From Rhodospirillaceae bacterium (lineage in GTDB: Bacteria > Pseudomonadota > Alphaproteobacteria > CACIAM-22H2): DNA of 64,000 nucleotides. The position numbers and the translations under genes were made by a program. Shown here piece by piece: positions 8,160 through 16,505 of the stretch (within the stretch, counting starts at the first letter, position 1; the number at the start of each line of letters is the position of its first letter). The DNA is taken from contig JALHMR010000004.1 in NCBI GenBank assembly GCA_022843945.1, positions 180,775-244,774 on the forward strand, in the 5' to 3' direction. The notes under the pieces are model-generated. The model saw nothing but the letters and a program-made list of their open reading frames with translations. It was not told the DNA's origin and did not search any database.

Positions 8160-9149
8160 CTACGCCGCCTTGTGACCGAGCACCGGCTTCGCGGCGGGCA
8201 GCAGCGTACCGCCCCTTACGGCGCGCAACGTGAGCACGAAGACCGTGGTGACCACGAGGGTGGTGATGGTCAGGATGACCACGGCGAGCGCGCCGCTGAA
8301 CCCGGCATCGAGCCCCTCGTGGTAGCGCAGCGCGGCGACCGCCAGCGCGTCGAGCGGGAAAGTGTAAGACCACCATGAAGCAGTGAACGGCAGCTCCACG
8401 AACTGCCGGATGCGCGCTGCCAGCAGCAGGGCGACGAACAGGGCGGCGAGGAAGAGGCTGCGTGCCAGGCCGTCGAAGCTGTCGGTCAGCGCGAGATAGG
8501 CGAGGAAAGCCACGGCCGGCGGCACGATCAGGATGCACAGGGTCGGCTGCAGGACCGGCGGGAGTTTCTCGTGGAAGAGCAGGCGGTAGAAGGTGAGGGG
8601 GTAGAGAATCAGGATGAAGGTCATGCCGACAGCGAAGAAGAACCAGCCCAGCTCAATGTGACCCAAGGGCGCGCCGGTAATCGGGGCCACGATGTGGCCG
8701 ATGGTCGGGATCATCCAGCCCGGGTTCAACTGCCGGATATCAGGCGGGTGGCTGAGCCAGCGGTTGAGCAGGGCGATGGCCAGCAGCAGTTGGAAGGTGG
8801 CGCCGGTCAGCCAGACTAGGTCGGCGAGCACGAAGAGCCAGGGCCGCAAGATCCCGCCGAGCAGCAGCAGCGAGACGGTGATGGCGCCGATGAAGGCGCC
8901 CTGCGCCGGGTTATCGAACTCAGCGCGGACCGCCTCGGGCGCATGGACGATCTTGGCGATATAGCCGGCGGCGAGCACTAGGAAGACCAGCACGGAGAGG
9001 GCGCCGAGCGCCTCGCCGATCCACTCGGAGACCGGCAGGCTCTCCGCCGCCACGCGCCAGGCGAGGGCGAGACCGGAGAGGCCCATCACCGAGGCGAACA
9101 GGCTGGCCGGCATGCGGACGGCGAGCGCCTTCAGGGCTTCAGGTGTCAT
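8160..9149 (-). CDS. SLAC1/TehA family membrane channel or C4-dicarboxylate carrier
   Basis: A 329-residue integral membrane protein with about ten hydrophobic helices spread evenly over its length. The N-terminal PASLFASVMGLSGLALAW and the segments LNPGWMIPTIGHIVAP and SWWSYTFPLDALAVA match the tellurite-resistance/dicarboxylate/anion channel family. Its ATG overlaps the stop of the FAD/Fe-S dehydrogenase gene by four bases (ATGA), so the two are co-translated. The pairing suggests that it moves an organic anion handled by the dehydrogenase, such as a 2-hydroxy acid or its oxo product; that is inference. Tellurite resistance is only a family label. Confidence 0.85.
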   Translation of the reverse strand: MTPEALKALAVRMPASLFASVMGLSGLALAWRVAAESLPVSEWIGEALGALSVLVFLVLAAGYIAKIVHAPEAVRAEFDNPAQGAFIGAITVSLLLLGGILRPWLFVLADLVWLTGATFQLLLAIALLNRWLSHPPDIRQLNPGWMIPTIGHIVAPITGAPLGHIELGWFFFAVGMTFILILYPLTFYRLLFHEKLPPVLQPTLCILIVPPAVAFLAYLALTDSFDGLARSLFLAALFVALLLAARIRQFVELPFTASWWSYTFPLDALAVAALRYHEGLDAGFSGALAVVILTITTLVVTTVFVLTLRAVRGGTLLPAAKPVLGHKAA

Positions 9150-12100
9150 GCCAGGGCCCGCTCCAGCACGCGGGCGACATGGATCGCTTCACGTGCAGCC
9201 CCGTCGCGGATCTGGTGGCGGCAGCTCGTGCCGTCGGCCACGACCAGCGTATCGGCTGAAGCGGCGCGCACGGCGGGCAGCAGGGAGAGCTCGGCCATCT
9301 TCAGCGACACGTCGTAGTGGGATTTCTCGTAGCCGAAGGAGCCTGCCATGCCGCAGCAGCTCGATTCCACCGTTTTGACGTCGAGGCCGGGGACGAGCTT
9401 GAGCACCGCTGATACGGCGGCGAAGGCGGCAAAGGCCTTCTGATGGCAGTGGCCGTGCACCAGTGCCGTTTTTTCGGGCAGGGCCTTCAGCGCCAGTTTC
9501 AATCGACCGGCCTTGTTCTCGGCGGCCAGGAATTCCTCGAACATGAAGGCGCTCGCCGCCAGTGCCTCGGCCTCGCGGCCGGGCAGCATGGCCAGGAACT
9601 CGTCCTTGAGCGAGAACAGGCAGGAGGGCTCCAGCCCGACCACCGGCACGCCGCGCGCCACGTAGGGGCCGACGGCCGCGAACATGCGCTTTGCCTCGGC
9701 CCTGGCCTCGTCGACCAGGCCTTCGGCCAGGAAGGTGCGGCCGCAGCACAGCGGCCGGCCGCGGTCGACGGGCGCCGGCACGATGACGTCGTAGCCGGCG
9801 GCGGTCAGCACCTTGAGGGCGGCGCGCGCGTTCTCCGGCTCGAAATAAGTGGTGAAGGTATCGGCGAACAGCACGACCTCGCGCCCCTGGCCGCGTGTGC
9901 CGGCGGCGACGTTGGCCGAGACGGCTTCCTGGGCGTCGAAGCGGTCGTGCTGCCAGCGCGGCAGCGCGCGTTTGGCGCTGAAGCCCAGGACGGCCTCGGA
10001 AAGCCAGCGCAAGAGCCCGATGCGGTTGCGCAGGTTGATGAGCGGCGCCAGCGAGGCGGCGATGCGCGCGTAGCGCGGCAGGTAGGCGATCAGCCGCTCA
10101 TGCGGTGTCAGGCCGTGGCGCTTGTGCCAGGCGTTGCGGAACTCGATCTTCATGCGCGCCATGTCGATGCCGGTCGGGCATTCGCGCTTGCAGCCTTTGC
10201 AGCTCACGCAGAGGTCGAGCGTGTCGCGCATGGCGTCGGAGATCATCGCCTCGGGCCCGAGCTGGCCGGTCAGCGCGAGGCGCAGCGTATTGGCGCGGCC
10301 TCTTGTGAGATGAGTCTCGTCACCGGTGGCCCGGTAGGACGGGCACATCACTTCGGCGTCGAGCTTTCGGCACTCGCCGTTGTTGTTGCACATCTCCACC
10401 GCCCCCGGCAGGCCGCCCCAGGCGGACCAGTCGAGCGCCGTCTCGAATTGCTGCGGTGCGTAGCCCGGCTTGAAGCGCATCAGCGTGCGGTCGTCCATCT
10501 TCGGCGGCCGGACGATCTTGCCGGGGTTGAACAGGCCCTCGGGGTCGAAGCTGTCCTTGACGTTCTCGAAGGCGCGCACGATGGCCGAGCCGAACATCGG
10601 CTCGTGGAACTCCGAGCGCACCAGCCCGTCACCGTGCTCGCCGGAATGCGAGCCCTTGTAGGCGCGCACCATGGCGAAGGCTTCCTCGGCGATGGCGCGC
10701 ATCTTCTTCGCACCACCCTCTTCCTTGAGATTGATGATGGGGCGCACGTGCAGCGTGCCGACCGAGGCATGGGCGTACCACGTGCCCTCGGTGCCGTATT
10801 TGTGGAAGACCTTGGTCAGGCGGTCGGTGTACTCGGCGAGATCCTCGAGCGGCACCGCGCAGTCCTCGATGAAGGAGACCGGTTTCCCGTCGCCCTTCAT
10901 CGACATCATGATGTTGAGACCCTGCTTGCGGACCTCCCAGACGGCGCTCTGGAAAGCGGGATCGGTCGCCTCGACGACGCTGCCCGGGAAACCGAGATCG
11001 CCCATCAGCTCGACCAGTTGGGCGAGCTTGCGCGTCTGCACGCCCAAATCCTCGCCGGCGAACTCGACCAGCAGGATGGCGTCAGGCTCGCCGCGCACGA
11101 AACGGTCGACGGTCGGGCGGAAGATCGGGATGTCGCGGGCGAGCTCGATCATCGTGCGGTCGACCAGCTCGACCGCCGCGGGGTCGAGCTTGACGATGTG
11201 CCGTACCGCGTCCATCGCCTTGTAGAAGGTGGGGAAGTGGCACACACCCAGCGTCTTGGCCGGCGGCAGGACCGAGAGATCGAGTTCGAGCTTGGTGAAG
11301 AAGCCGAGCGTGCCTTCCGAGCCGACCAGCAGCTTGGCCATGTTGTGGCCGGGCTCATTGCGGCCCATGCCGTAGACCTCGTGCGGCCGGATCATGTCGA
11401 TGTTGTAGCCGCCGACCCGGCGCAGCAGCTTGGGCCAGCGGTCCGAGGCCAGCTCGCCCTTCACGCCCTCGGCGATGCCACGCACCGTGCCGATCAGGTC
11501 ACGGTAGCGCGCCGGGCCGTCGATCTCCGCCAGGTTCTCCGAGACTTCGCCGAACAGCGTCTTGGTGCCGTCGGCCAGCACGCATTCGATCGAGCGCGTG
11601 TTGTGCACCATGTTGCCGTAGCGCAAGCTCCGCGAGCCGCAGGAGTTATTGGCCGCCATGCCGCCGAGTGTGGCGCGGCTGCCGGTCGAGACGTCGCAGG
11701 GGAAGAAGAGGCCCGTGCCCTTGAGCCTCTTGTTGAGCCCGTCGAGGGTCAGGCCGGGCTCGACCCAGACCTTGCGGTTGTCCTTGTCGAGGCTGATGAC
11801 GTTGCGCAGGTACTTGGAGGTATCGACGACCAGCGCCCGGCCGACCGTCTGGCCGCATTGCGAGGAGCCGCCGCCGCGCGGCAGCACGGGGACACCCTCT
11901 TCACGCGCGATGGCGATGGCCGCTTCGATATCGGCGGCACTCTTGGCCACCAGCACGCCGATCGGCTCGATCTGATAGATCGAGGCGTCGGTCGAGTAGC
12001 GGCCGCGGCTGAAGGCGTCGAACAGGACCTCGCCCTGGGTCTCCTTGCGCAGGCGCCCGGCCAGGCGGCTGTCGCCCGGCTTCACTTGCGCGGCGCGCGG

Positions 12101-12154
12101 CGGATGCCTGGCGTGGCCGTAGACGTTGCCCAGGCCTTGGTCGAGGGGAGGCAT
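9146..12154 (-). CDS. FAD-binding and Fe-S 2-hydroxyacid dehydrogenase, fused single chain (YdiJ type)
   Basis: A 1002-residue cytoplasmic or membrane-associated flavoprotein. Domains in order: FAD_binding_4 with LPRGGGSSQCGQTVG (about 92-105), FAD-oxidase C-terminal domain ending with HSGEHGDGLVRSEF (about 503-516), two Fe-S regions (Cys589/595/604 and the classical C649xxC652xxC655xxxC659P), then two CCG modules (CCGRTF and SSCCGMAGSFGYE). This fusion of GlcD-like and GlcF-like parts matches E. coli YdiJ in size and order; that family oxidises D-2-hydroxyglutarate or D-lactate-like substrates to 2-oxo acids. The neighbouring divergent serine-glyoxylate-type aminotransferase makes glycolate a possible substrate. 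GGAG lies before the ATG. Confidence 0.9.
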   Translation of the reverse strand: MPPLDQGLGNVYGHARHPPRAAQVKPGDSRLAGRLRKETQGEVLFDAFSRGRYSTDASIYQIEPIGVLVAKSAADIEAAIAIAREEGVPVLPRGGGSSQCGQTVGRALVVDTSKYLRNVISLDKDNRKVWVEPGLTLDGLNKRLKGTGLFFPCDVSTGSRATLGGMAANNSCGSRSLRYGNMVHNTRSIECVLADGTKTLFGEVSENLAEIDGPARYRDLIGTVRGIAEGVKGELASDRWPKLLRRVGGYNIDMIRPHEVYGMGRNEPGHNMAKLLVGSEGTLGFFTKLELDLSVLPPAKTLGVCHFPTFYKAMDAVRHIVKLDPAAVELVDRTMIELARDIPIFRPTVDRFVRGEPDAILLVEFAGEDLGVQTRKLAQLVELMGDLGFPGSVVEATDPAFQSAVWEVRKQGLNIMMSMKGDGKPVSFIEDCAVPLEDLAEYTDRLTKVFHKYGTEGTWYAHASVGTLHVRPIINLKEEGGAKKMRAIAEEAFAMVRAYKGSHSGEHGDGLVRSEFHEPMFGSAIVRAFENVKDSFDPEGLFNPGKIVRPPKMDDRTLMRFKPGYAPQQFETALDWSAWGGLPGAVEMCNNNGECRKLDAEVMCPSYRATGDETHLTRGRANTLRLALTGQLGPEAMISDAMRDTLDLCVSCKGCKRECPTGIDMARMKIEFRNAWHKRHGLTPHERLIAYLPRYARIAASLAPLINLRNRIGLLRWLSEAVLGFSAKRALPRWQHDRFDAQEAVSANVAAGTRGQGREVVLFADTFTTYFEPENARAALKVLTAAGYDVIVPAPVDRGRPLCCGRTFLAEGLVDEARAEAKRMFAAVGPYVARGVPVVGLEPSCLFSLKDEFLAMLPGREAEALAASAFMFEEFLAAENKAGRLKLALKALPEKTALVHGHCHQKAFAAFAAVSAVLKLVPGLDVKTVESSCCGMAGSFGYEKSHYDVSLKMAELSLLPAVRAASADTLVVADGTSCRHQIRDGAAREAIHVARVLERALA

Positions 12155-12174
12155 TGTTGGCTCCGCTTCTACGG

Positions 12175-12243
12175 CGTCATGCCGGCGAAGGCCGGCATCC
12201 AGACTCTCAAGAAGACTGGACCTCGGCCTTCGCCGGGGTGACG
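12175..12243. repeat. inverted repeat of the 'CGTCATGCCGGCGAAGGCC' class
   Basis: Left end CGTCATGCCGGCGAAGGCC and right end GGCCTTCGCCGGGGTGACG are near-perfect reverse complements around a short spacer, giving a long hairpin between the GntR gene and the dehydrogenase gene. Sequences of this type are widespread intergenic repeats in proteobacteria. It may act as a weak terminator or mRNA stabiliser; no U-tract follows. Confidence 0.75.
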
Positions 12244-12254
12244 AATGCTCTTAT

Positions 12255-12977
12255 TCACGCCAGCGCCTCCGGGCTTTGGGCGGCGAGGGCGTAGCTCTTG
12301 TTGTCGAGATGGCTGCGCAGCAGCTTCGCCAGTCGCGCGCCATCACGGGCGGCCAGCGCCTGCAGGATCAGCTCGTGCTCGGCGACGGCCTCATCCCAGC
12401 GGCGCAGGTCGAGATTGGCGGCGTAGCGGGCGCGGCGGATGCGGCCCGACAGGCCGGCATAGGTCTGGGCGAGGACGGCGTTGCCCGAGGCGGCGACCAG
12501 CGCCTGGTGGATCGCCTGGTTGGCCTTGAAGTAGGCGAGGCGGTCGCGGCGCGCATGATGCGCCAGCATTTCGAGGTGCAAGGCCCGGATCTCGGCGATC
12601 TCGCTCTCGGTGATCCGCTCGCAGGCGGTCTCTCCGGCCAGCGCCTCCAGAGTGCCGATGACCTTCAGGGTCTGGGCGATGTCGGCGGCGGTGAGCCGGG
12701 CGACACGCGCCCCCCGGTTGGGCAGGAGTTCGATCAGGCCCTCGGCGGCCAGCACCTTGAGCGCTTCGCGGAGCGGCGTGCGCGAGACGCCGAAGCGCTC
12801 GCACAGGACGCGCTCGGCGACGCGGCTGCCGGCCGCAAGCTGGCCCTCGACGATCAGGTCGCGCAGCTGCTCCAGCAGGCTGCCGTGCAGATCGGCGCGG
12901 CGCGCCTCGGGGCGGGATTTGCGGGCGGCGACGAGCGGGGCCAAGTCCATGACCAAGCCTCGCAATATTGCATTCAA
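12255..12977 (-). CDS. GntR family regulator, FCD (FadR/VanR) subfamily
   Basis: A 240-residue one-component DNA-binding protein. The N-terminal winged helix includes VAERVLCERFGVSRTPLREAL, the textbook GntR recognition helix; the C-terminal all-helical FCD domain (about 95-230) should bind a carboxylic acid. It lies between the divergent aminotransferase gene and the FAD/Fe-S dehydrogenase gene on its own strand, so it likely controls both in response to a 2-hydroxy or 2-oxo acid. The start may be Met1 at 12977 or Met10 at 12950; no strong ribosome-binding site decides it. The A/T-rich 70-base divergent spacer upstream probably holds its operators. Confidence 0.9.
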   Translation of the reverse strand: MNAILRGLVMDLAPLVAARKSRPEARRADLHGSLLEQLRDLIVEGQLAAGSRVAERVLCERFGVSRTPLREALKVLAAEGLIELLPNRGARVARLTAADIAQTLKVIGTLEALAGETACERITESEIAEIRALHLEMLAHHARRDRLAYFKANQAIHQALVAASGNAVLAQTYAGLSGRIRRARYAANLDLRRWDEAVAEHELILQALAARDGARLAKLLRSHLDNKSYALAAQSPEALA

Positions 12978-12995
12978 AAGTCAATAACCATTGTA

Positions 12996-13024
12996 TTGAC
13001 ACAGTAATTTTTGCATGCAATTAA
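12996..13024 (+). promoter_or_regulatory. possible promoter and palindrome ahead of the aminotransferase gene
   Basis: A perfect -35 hexamer TTGACA (12996-13001) is followed at 17 bases by a weak AATTAA. The perfect 10-base palindrome TTGCATGCAA (13011-13020) lies between or over the -10, where a repressor such as the adjacent GntR protein could act. The whole spacer is strikingly A/T-rich compared with its surroundings. The promoter call rests mainly on the -35 box. Confidence 0.4.
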
Positions 13025-13047
13025 TGGGGACCCTCAGGAGAACGTTC

Positions 13048-14250
13048 ATGACCGAGACTGCTGGCCGCAACGCGGCCCCCTATCGCGCCGGCCGCCATTT
13101 CCTGCAGATCCCCGGGCCGACCAACGTGCCCGACCGCGTGCTGCGGGCCATGGACAACCCGACCATCGACCATCGCGGGCCGGAATTCGGGCGTCTCGGC
13201 CGCGAGGTCCTCGCCGGGCTCAAGCACGTCTTCAAGACGCAAGGCACGGTCATCATCTACCCGGGCTCGGGCACCGGCGCCTGGGAAGCGGCCCTGGTCA
13301 ACACGCTGTCGCCCGGCGACAAGATCCTGATGTTCGAGACCGGCCAGTTCGCCACCCTGTGGCGCGAGATGGCCACGCGGCTCGGCTTCGAGATCGATTT
13401 CATCCCCGGCGACTGGCGCCGGGGCGCGGACGCGAAGCTGCTCGAGGCGAAGCTGGCCGAGGACAAGGGCCACACCATCAAGGCGGTGTGCGCCGTCCAC
13501 AACGAGACCTCGACGGGGGTCACCTCGCGCATCCCGCCGCTGCGCGCCGCCCTCGACAAGGCGAAGCACCCGGCGCTGCTGCTGGTCGACACCATCTCCT
13601 CGCTGGGCTCGATCGACTACCGGCACGACGAATGGGGCGTCGATGTCACCGTCGCCGGCTCGCAGAAGGGGCTGATGCTGCCGCCGGGCATCTCCTTCAA
13701 CGCCGTGAGCGCCAAGGCGCTGGCGGCCGCCAAGACCGCCAGGATGCCGCGTTCCTACTGGGACTGGAACGCCATGCTCAAGCCCAACGAGACGGGCTTC
13801 TTCCCCTACACGCCGGCGACCAACATCCTCTACGGCCTGCGCGAGGCCATCGCCATGCTGATGGAAGAGGGCCTCGACAACGTGTTCAAGCGCCACGACC
13901 GCCACGCCGCGGCGACTCGCGCGGCGGTCAAGGGCTGGGGCCTCGAGATCCTCTGCCAGGTGCCCGAGGAGTATTCGAGCGCGCTGACCACCGTGCTGAT
14001 GCCCGAGGGCCACGATGCCGACCGGCTGCGCCAGATCATCCTCGACGCCTACGACATGTCGCTGGGCCAGGGCCTGGGCAAGCTGGCCAAGAAGGTCTTC
14101 CGCATCGGTCATCTCGGCGACTTCAACGACCTGATGCTGATGGGCACCATCTCGGGCGTCGAGATGGGGCTCGAGCTGGCCGGCGTGCCGCACCAGAATG
14201 GCGGCGCCCGGGCGGCGATGGACGTGCTCACCCAGGCGGCGCGCAAATAG
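13048..14250 (+). CDS. PLP-dependent aminotransferase, serine-glyoxylate type (class V)
   Basis: A 400-residue cytoplasmic class V aminotransferase. Landmarks: QIPGPTNVPDRVLRAM near the N-terminus, VDTISSLGSIDYRHDEWGVD in the middle, and the PLP lysine in VAGSQKGLMLPPG. This set is characteristic of serine-glyoxylate/alanine-glyoxylate aminotransferase, which gives glycine and hydroxypyruvate from serine and glyoxylate. AGGAGA lies 7 bases before the ATG at 13048; the earlier ATG at 13015 lies in the regulatory palindrome and is unlikely. It is divergent from the GntR gene. Together with the 2-hydroxyacid dehydrogenase it suggests a glyoxylate-consuming module. Serine as the donor is inferred. 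Confidence 0.88.
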   Translation: MTETAGRNAAPYRAGRHFLQIPGPTNVPDRVLRAMDNPTIDHRGPEFGRLGREVLAGLKHVFKTQGTVIIYPGSGTGAWEAALVNTLSPGDKILMFETGQFATLWREMATRLGFEIDFIPGDWRRGADAKLLEAKLAEDKGHTIKAVCAVHNETSTGVTSRIPPLRAALDKAKHPALLLVDTISSLGSIDYRHDEWGVDVTVAGSQKGLMLPPGISFNAVSAKALAAAKTARMPRSYWDWNAMLKPNETGFFPYTPATNILYGLREAIAMLMEEGLDNVFKRHDRHAAATRAAVKGWGLEILCQVPEEYSSALTTVLMPEGHDADRLRQIILDAYDMSLGQGLGKLAKKVFRIGHLGDFNDLMLMGTISGVEMGLELAGVPHQNGGARAAMDVLTQAARK

Positions 14251-14313
14251 CTCCGACTCGAAATCGCGTGCTATAAGGCGACACGGTCCACCGGCCAGCA
14301 GGGGAGAACACGC

Positions 14314-14736
14314 ATGGCCAAGAAGAAGAAAGCGGCTCGCAAAGCGGCACCCAAGGCGTCGTCCAAGGCGAGCGGCCTGGCCGCGCGGCGGCGGGCGACC
14401 GATCCGGCCAAGGGCATGAACGCGGTCCTGCGGCTCTCCACCCATCCCGAGAACGTCCTGTCGATGCTCAACGCTCATGCGGCGCTGCTCGAGATGCTGA
14501 TCGCCAACATCCACGTCCTGGCCGTGGGCGGACCCGGCGTGCAGGCGATGCGCGCGGCCAAGGAAACCGGAAGGCGCCTGATGTCGCTGCGCGTGACCGA
14601 TATCCTCAAGCGGCCGGCCGGCCGCTCCAAGCAGGATTACGAGGACTCGCTGGCGCTCGCCAAGATCGAGCTGCGCGACATCATGAGTGGGGTGATCGAC
14701 CGGCTCGGCCGGCAGGCGCGCGGCGCGCTCTCGTGA
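14314..14736 (+). CDS. small hypothetical protein with Lys/Ala-rich N-terminus
   Basis: A 140-residue protein that I do not recognise. Residues 1-28 are a basic tail (runs of Lys, Ala, Ser and Arg), of the type that binds nucleic acid or membranes; the rest is predicted mostly helical with no Cys and no hydrophobic span. A GGGGAG ribosome-binding site lies 8 bases before the ATG. It stands alone between the aminotransferase and the hydratase genes and is followed by a hairpin. Possibly a regulator or phasin-like helical protein; no family evidence supports either. Confidence 0.6.
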   Translation: MAKKKKAARKAAPKASSKASGLAARRRATDPAKGMNAVLRLSTHPENVLSMLNAHAALLEMLIANIHVLAVGGPGVQAMRAAKETGRRLMSLRVTDILKRPAGRSKQDYEDSLALAKIELRDIMSGVIDRLGRQARGALS

Positions 14737-14742
14737 CCGGGC

Positions 14743-14771
14743 GGGCCCCTCTCCGGCTCGGATAGGGGCCC
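14743..14771 (+). terminator. GC-rich hairpin after the 14314 gene
   Basis: GGGCCCCT (14743-14750) pairs with AGGGGCCC (14764-14771) over a 13-base loop, followed by a pyrimidine-rich run rather than a pure T tract. It lies 7 bases after the stop codon, as expected for a terminator, and before the GTG start of the hydratase gene. Confidence 0.45.
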
Positions 14772-14783
14772 CCTCTCTTCCCC

Positions 14784-15581
14784 GTGAGTGCCAGGTCCTC
14801 CGACGGCGATGTCGTGCGCCTGACGCGCGACGGCGACATCGCCACCGTCATCCTCAACCGTCCCGAGAAGCTCAACACCATCACGCTGGCCCTGTGGCAG
14901 CGGCTGGGCGAGGTGATACGCAGGCTCGACGGGGACAAGAGCGTGCGGTGCATCGTCATCCGCGGGGCGGGTACCAAGGCCTTCAGCCCGGGTGCGGATA
15001 TCGGCGAGTTCAACCAGACGCGCAGCAGCACGAAGAAGGCGACGGCCTACGGCAAGGTCATGCACCCGACCCTGGCCGCGATCCGCGAATGCCGCCACCC
15101 GACGGTGGCCATGATCCATGGCTTGTGCGTCGGCGGCGGGCTGGAGATCGCCACGATGTGCGACCTCAGGATCGCCGGCAGTTCGGCCCGGCTCGGCCTG
15201 CCGATCAACCGCATTGCGGTGATCGCCGCCTATCCCGAGCTCGCCGTGCTGGTCGATCTGGTCGGCCGCGCCACGGTGCTGGAGATCCTGCTCGAGGCGC
15301 GCATCTACAGCGCCGCCGAGGCCCATAGCAAGGGCCTGCTCACCCGCGTGGTGGCCGACGACGTGCTGGAAGAGGAGGCGTACGCCACGGCGCGGCGCAT
15401 TGCCGATGGCGCGCCGCTCTCCAACCAGTGGCATAAGAAAGCAAGTTTGCGCCTGCTCGATCCCAAGCCCATCACGCGGGCCGAGTACCTCGCGGGCTTC
15501 GCCACCTGCGACAGCGAGGACTACCGCGAGGGCTACGAGGCCTTCCTCGCCAAGCGCAAGCCGCGCTTCAGGGGCCGCTAG
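14784..15581 (+). CDS. enoyl-CoA hydratase/isomerase family protein
   Basis: A 265-residue crotonase-fold protein. The two oxyanion-hole regions are visible: RGAGTKAFSPGADIGEF (about 54-70) and HGLCVGGGLEIA (about 112-123). Family members hydrate, isomerise or cleave acyl-CoA thioesters. The start is GTG at 14784. The usual catalytic Glu pair of hydratases is not obvious (only a Glu near AYPELAVL), so the exact reaction is open. It overlaps the opposing VOC gene by 14 bases at the 3' end. Role in fatty or aromatic acid breakdown is plausible, in keeping with the nearby hotdog thioesterase. Confidence 0.85.
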   Translation: MSARSSDGDVVRLTRDGDIATVILNRPEKLNTITLALWQRLGEVIRRLDGDKSVRCIVIRGAGTKAFSPGADIGEFNQTRSSTKKATAYGKVMHPTLAAIRECRHPTVAMIHGLCVGGGLEIATMCDLRIAGSSARLGLPINRIAVIAAYPELAVLVDLVGRATVLEILLEARIYSAAEAHSKGLLTRVVADDVLEEEAYATARRIADGAPLSNQWHKKASLRLLDPKPITRAEYLAGFATCDSEDYREGYEAFLAKRKPRFRGR

Positions 15582-15975
15582 CCGGCCGCCGCGCCGGCTC
15601 GGAAATCTCGATCAGGTTGCCGTCGGGGTCGCGGATATAGACCGAGCGCAAGGGGAAGCGCGCGCCCGTGCGCGCCACCGGTCCGCTGTCGATGGGCACC
15701 TTCTCCGCCTTGAGATGCTCGATCACCATGTCGAGCGGCACCGCCGCCAGCAGGCAGAGATCGACCGAGCCTGGCGTCGGCTTCTTGGCCACGGCGATGA
15801 TATCGACCTTCGATCTGCCGTCCTGCAGGTTGAACTTCTGGTCCCCGAAGCGCAGCGCCTTGCGGCCCTCGCCGAAGATCTCCAGCTGCATGCCCAGCAC
15901 GCGCGTGTAGAAGGCGATGGTCGCCTCCATGTCGGCGACCGTCAGCACGACGTGGTCAATGCTCTGGATCAGCAT
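15568..15975 (-). CDS. VOC (glyoxalase/bleomycin resistance/dioxygenase) superfamily protein
   Basis: A 135-residue single-domain VOC protein with the paired beta-alpha-beta-beta-beta modules. DHVVLTVADMEATIAFYTRV opens the first module with its metal-ligand His, and RDPDGNLIEISEP closes the second with its metal-ligand Glu. Members include glyoxalase I, fosfomycin-resistance enzymes, epimerases and extradiol dioxygenases; at this length lactoylglutathione-lyase-like is the general guess. It is leftward, downstream of the thioesterase gene with a 10-base gap, so the two probably form an operon. Confidence 0.85.
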   Translation of the reverse strand: MLIQSIDHVVLTVADMEATIAFYTRVLGMQLEIFGEGRKALRFGDQKFNLQDGRSKVDIIAVAKKPTPGSVDLCLLAAVPLDMVIEHLKAEKVPIDSGPVARTGARFPLRSVYIRDPDGNLIEISEPARRPASGP

Positions 15976-15985
15976 GGGATCCCCG

Positions 15986-16450
15986 CTACTTCAGGCTCTC
16001 GAGCGACACACCTTCGCTCGTCTCGCTGCCCTTGAAGTACTTGAACGTGCCCTCGCCGATGGCGATCAAGGTGCCGTTCTCGTCGCTGACCTCGACGGCG
16101 GCGGCGTAGATCGTGCGGCCGCCGCCCTTCACCTTCGCCTTGGCGACGATGCGCTTGCCCTTGCCGGCGGCGATGTAGCTCGTGGTCAGCGAGAGGGTGG
16201 AGGAGATGCGCCGGCGCCCCGGATGCGGGCAGAAATTCCCGGCATAGCCGGCGGCGGCGTCGATCAGGGTGGCGGTGACGCCGCCATGCACGATGCCGGT
16301 GCGGTTGCGCATCCAGTCCTGGACGTCGATGGCGATCGACACCGCCCCCTCGCTCCAGTCGAGAATTTTCATGCCGAGATGGCGGTTGAAAGCGCTGAGA
16401 ACGGCGTCCCATTCCGGCTTGGAAGGGGCGGGATTGGTGTGGTCTGTCAT
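15986..16450 (-). CDS. PaaI-type hotdog-fold thioesterase
   Basis: A 154-residue hotdog protein. GIVHGGVTATLIDAAAGYAG (about 54-73) contains the HGG turn and the Asp at the head of the long helix that polarises the catalytic water, as in the PaaI family. It should hydrolyse an acyl-CoA thioester in the cytoplasm. The gene is followed 10 bases later by the VOC gene on the same strand and lies opposite the enoyl-CoA hydratase gene, suggesting a small acyl-CoA metabolism patch. The substrate is unknown. Confidence 0.85.
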   Translation of the reverse strand: MTDHTNPAPSKPEWDAVLSAFNRHLGMKILDWSEGAVSIAIDVQDWMRNRTGIVHGGVTATLIDAAAGYAGNFCPHPGRRRISSTLSLTTSYIAAGKGKRIVAKAKVKGGGRTIYAAAVEVSDENGTLIAIGEGTFKYFKGSETSEGVSLESLK

Positions 16451-16505
16451 GGTGCCGGACCATAGCGGGCAGTCCTGCCCTTCGTCCAGCGCCAGCCCGG
16501 AAGTG

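Noticed and set aside
9443..12241. Open frame of 932 codons on the plus strand, antisense to the FAD/Fe-S dehydrogenase gene
   Set aside because: Frame openness comes from high G+C. The translation has no recognised motif or hydrophobic core, while the minus strand has complete FAD and Fe-S motifs.
13021..14514. Open frame of 497 codons antisense to the aminotransferase gene
   Set aside because: Product is low-complexity Arg/Gly/His-rich; the plus-strand frame has the PLP Lys motif and a proper ribosome-binding site.
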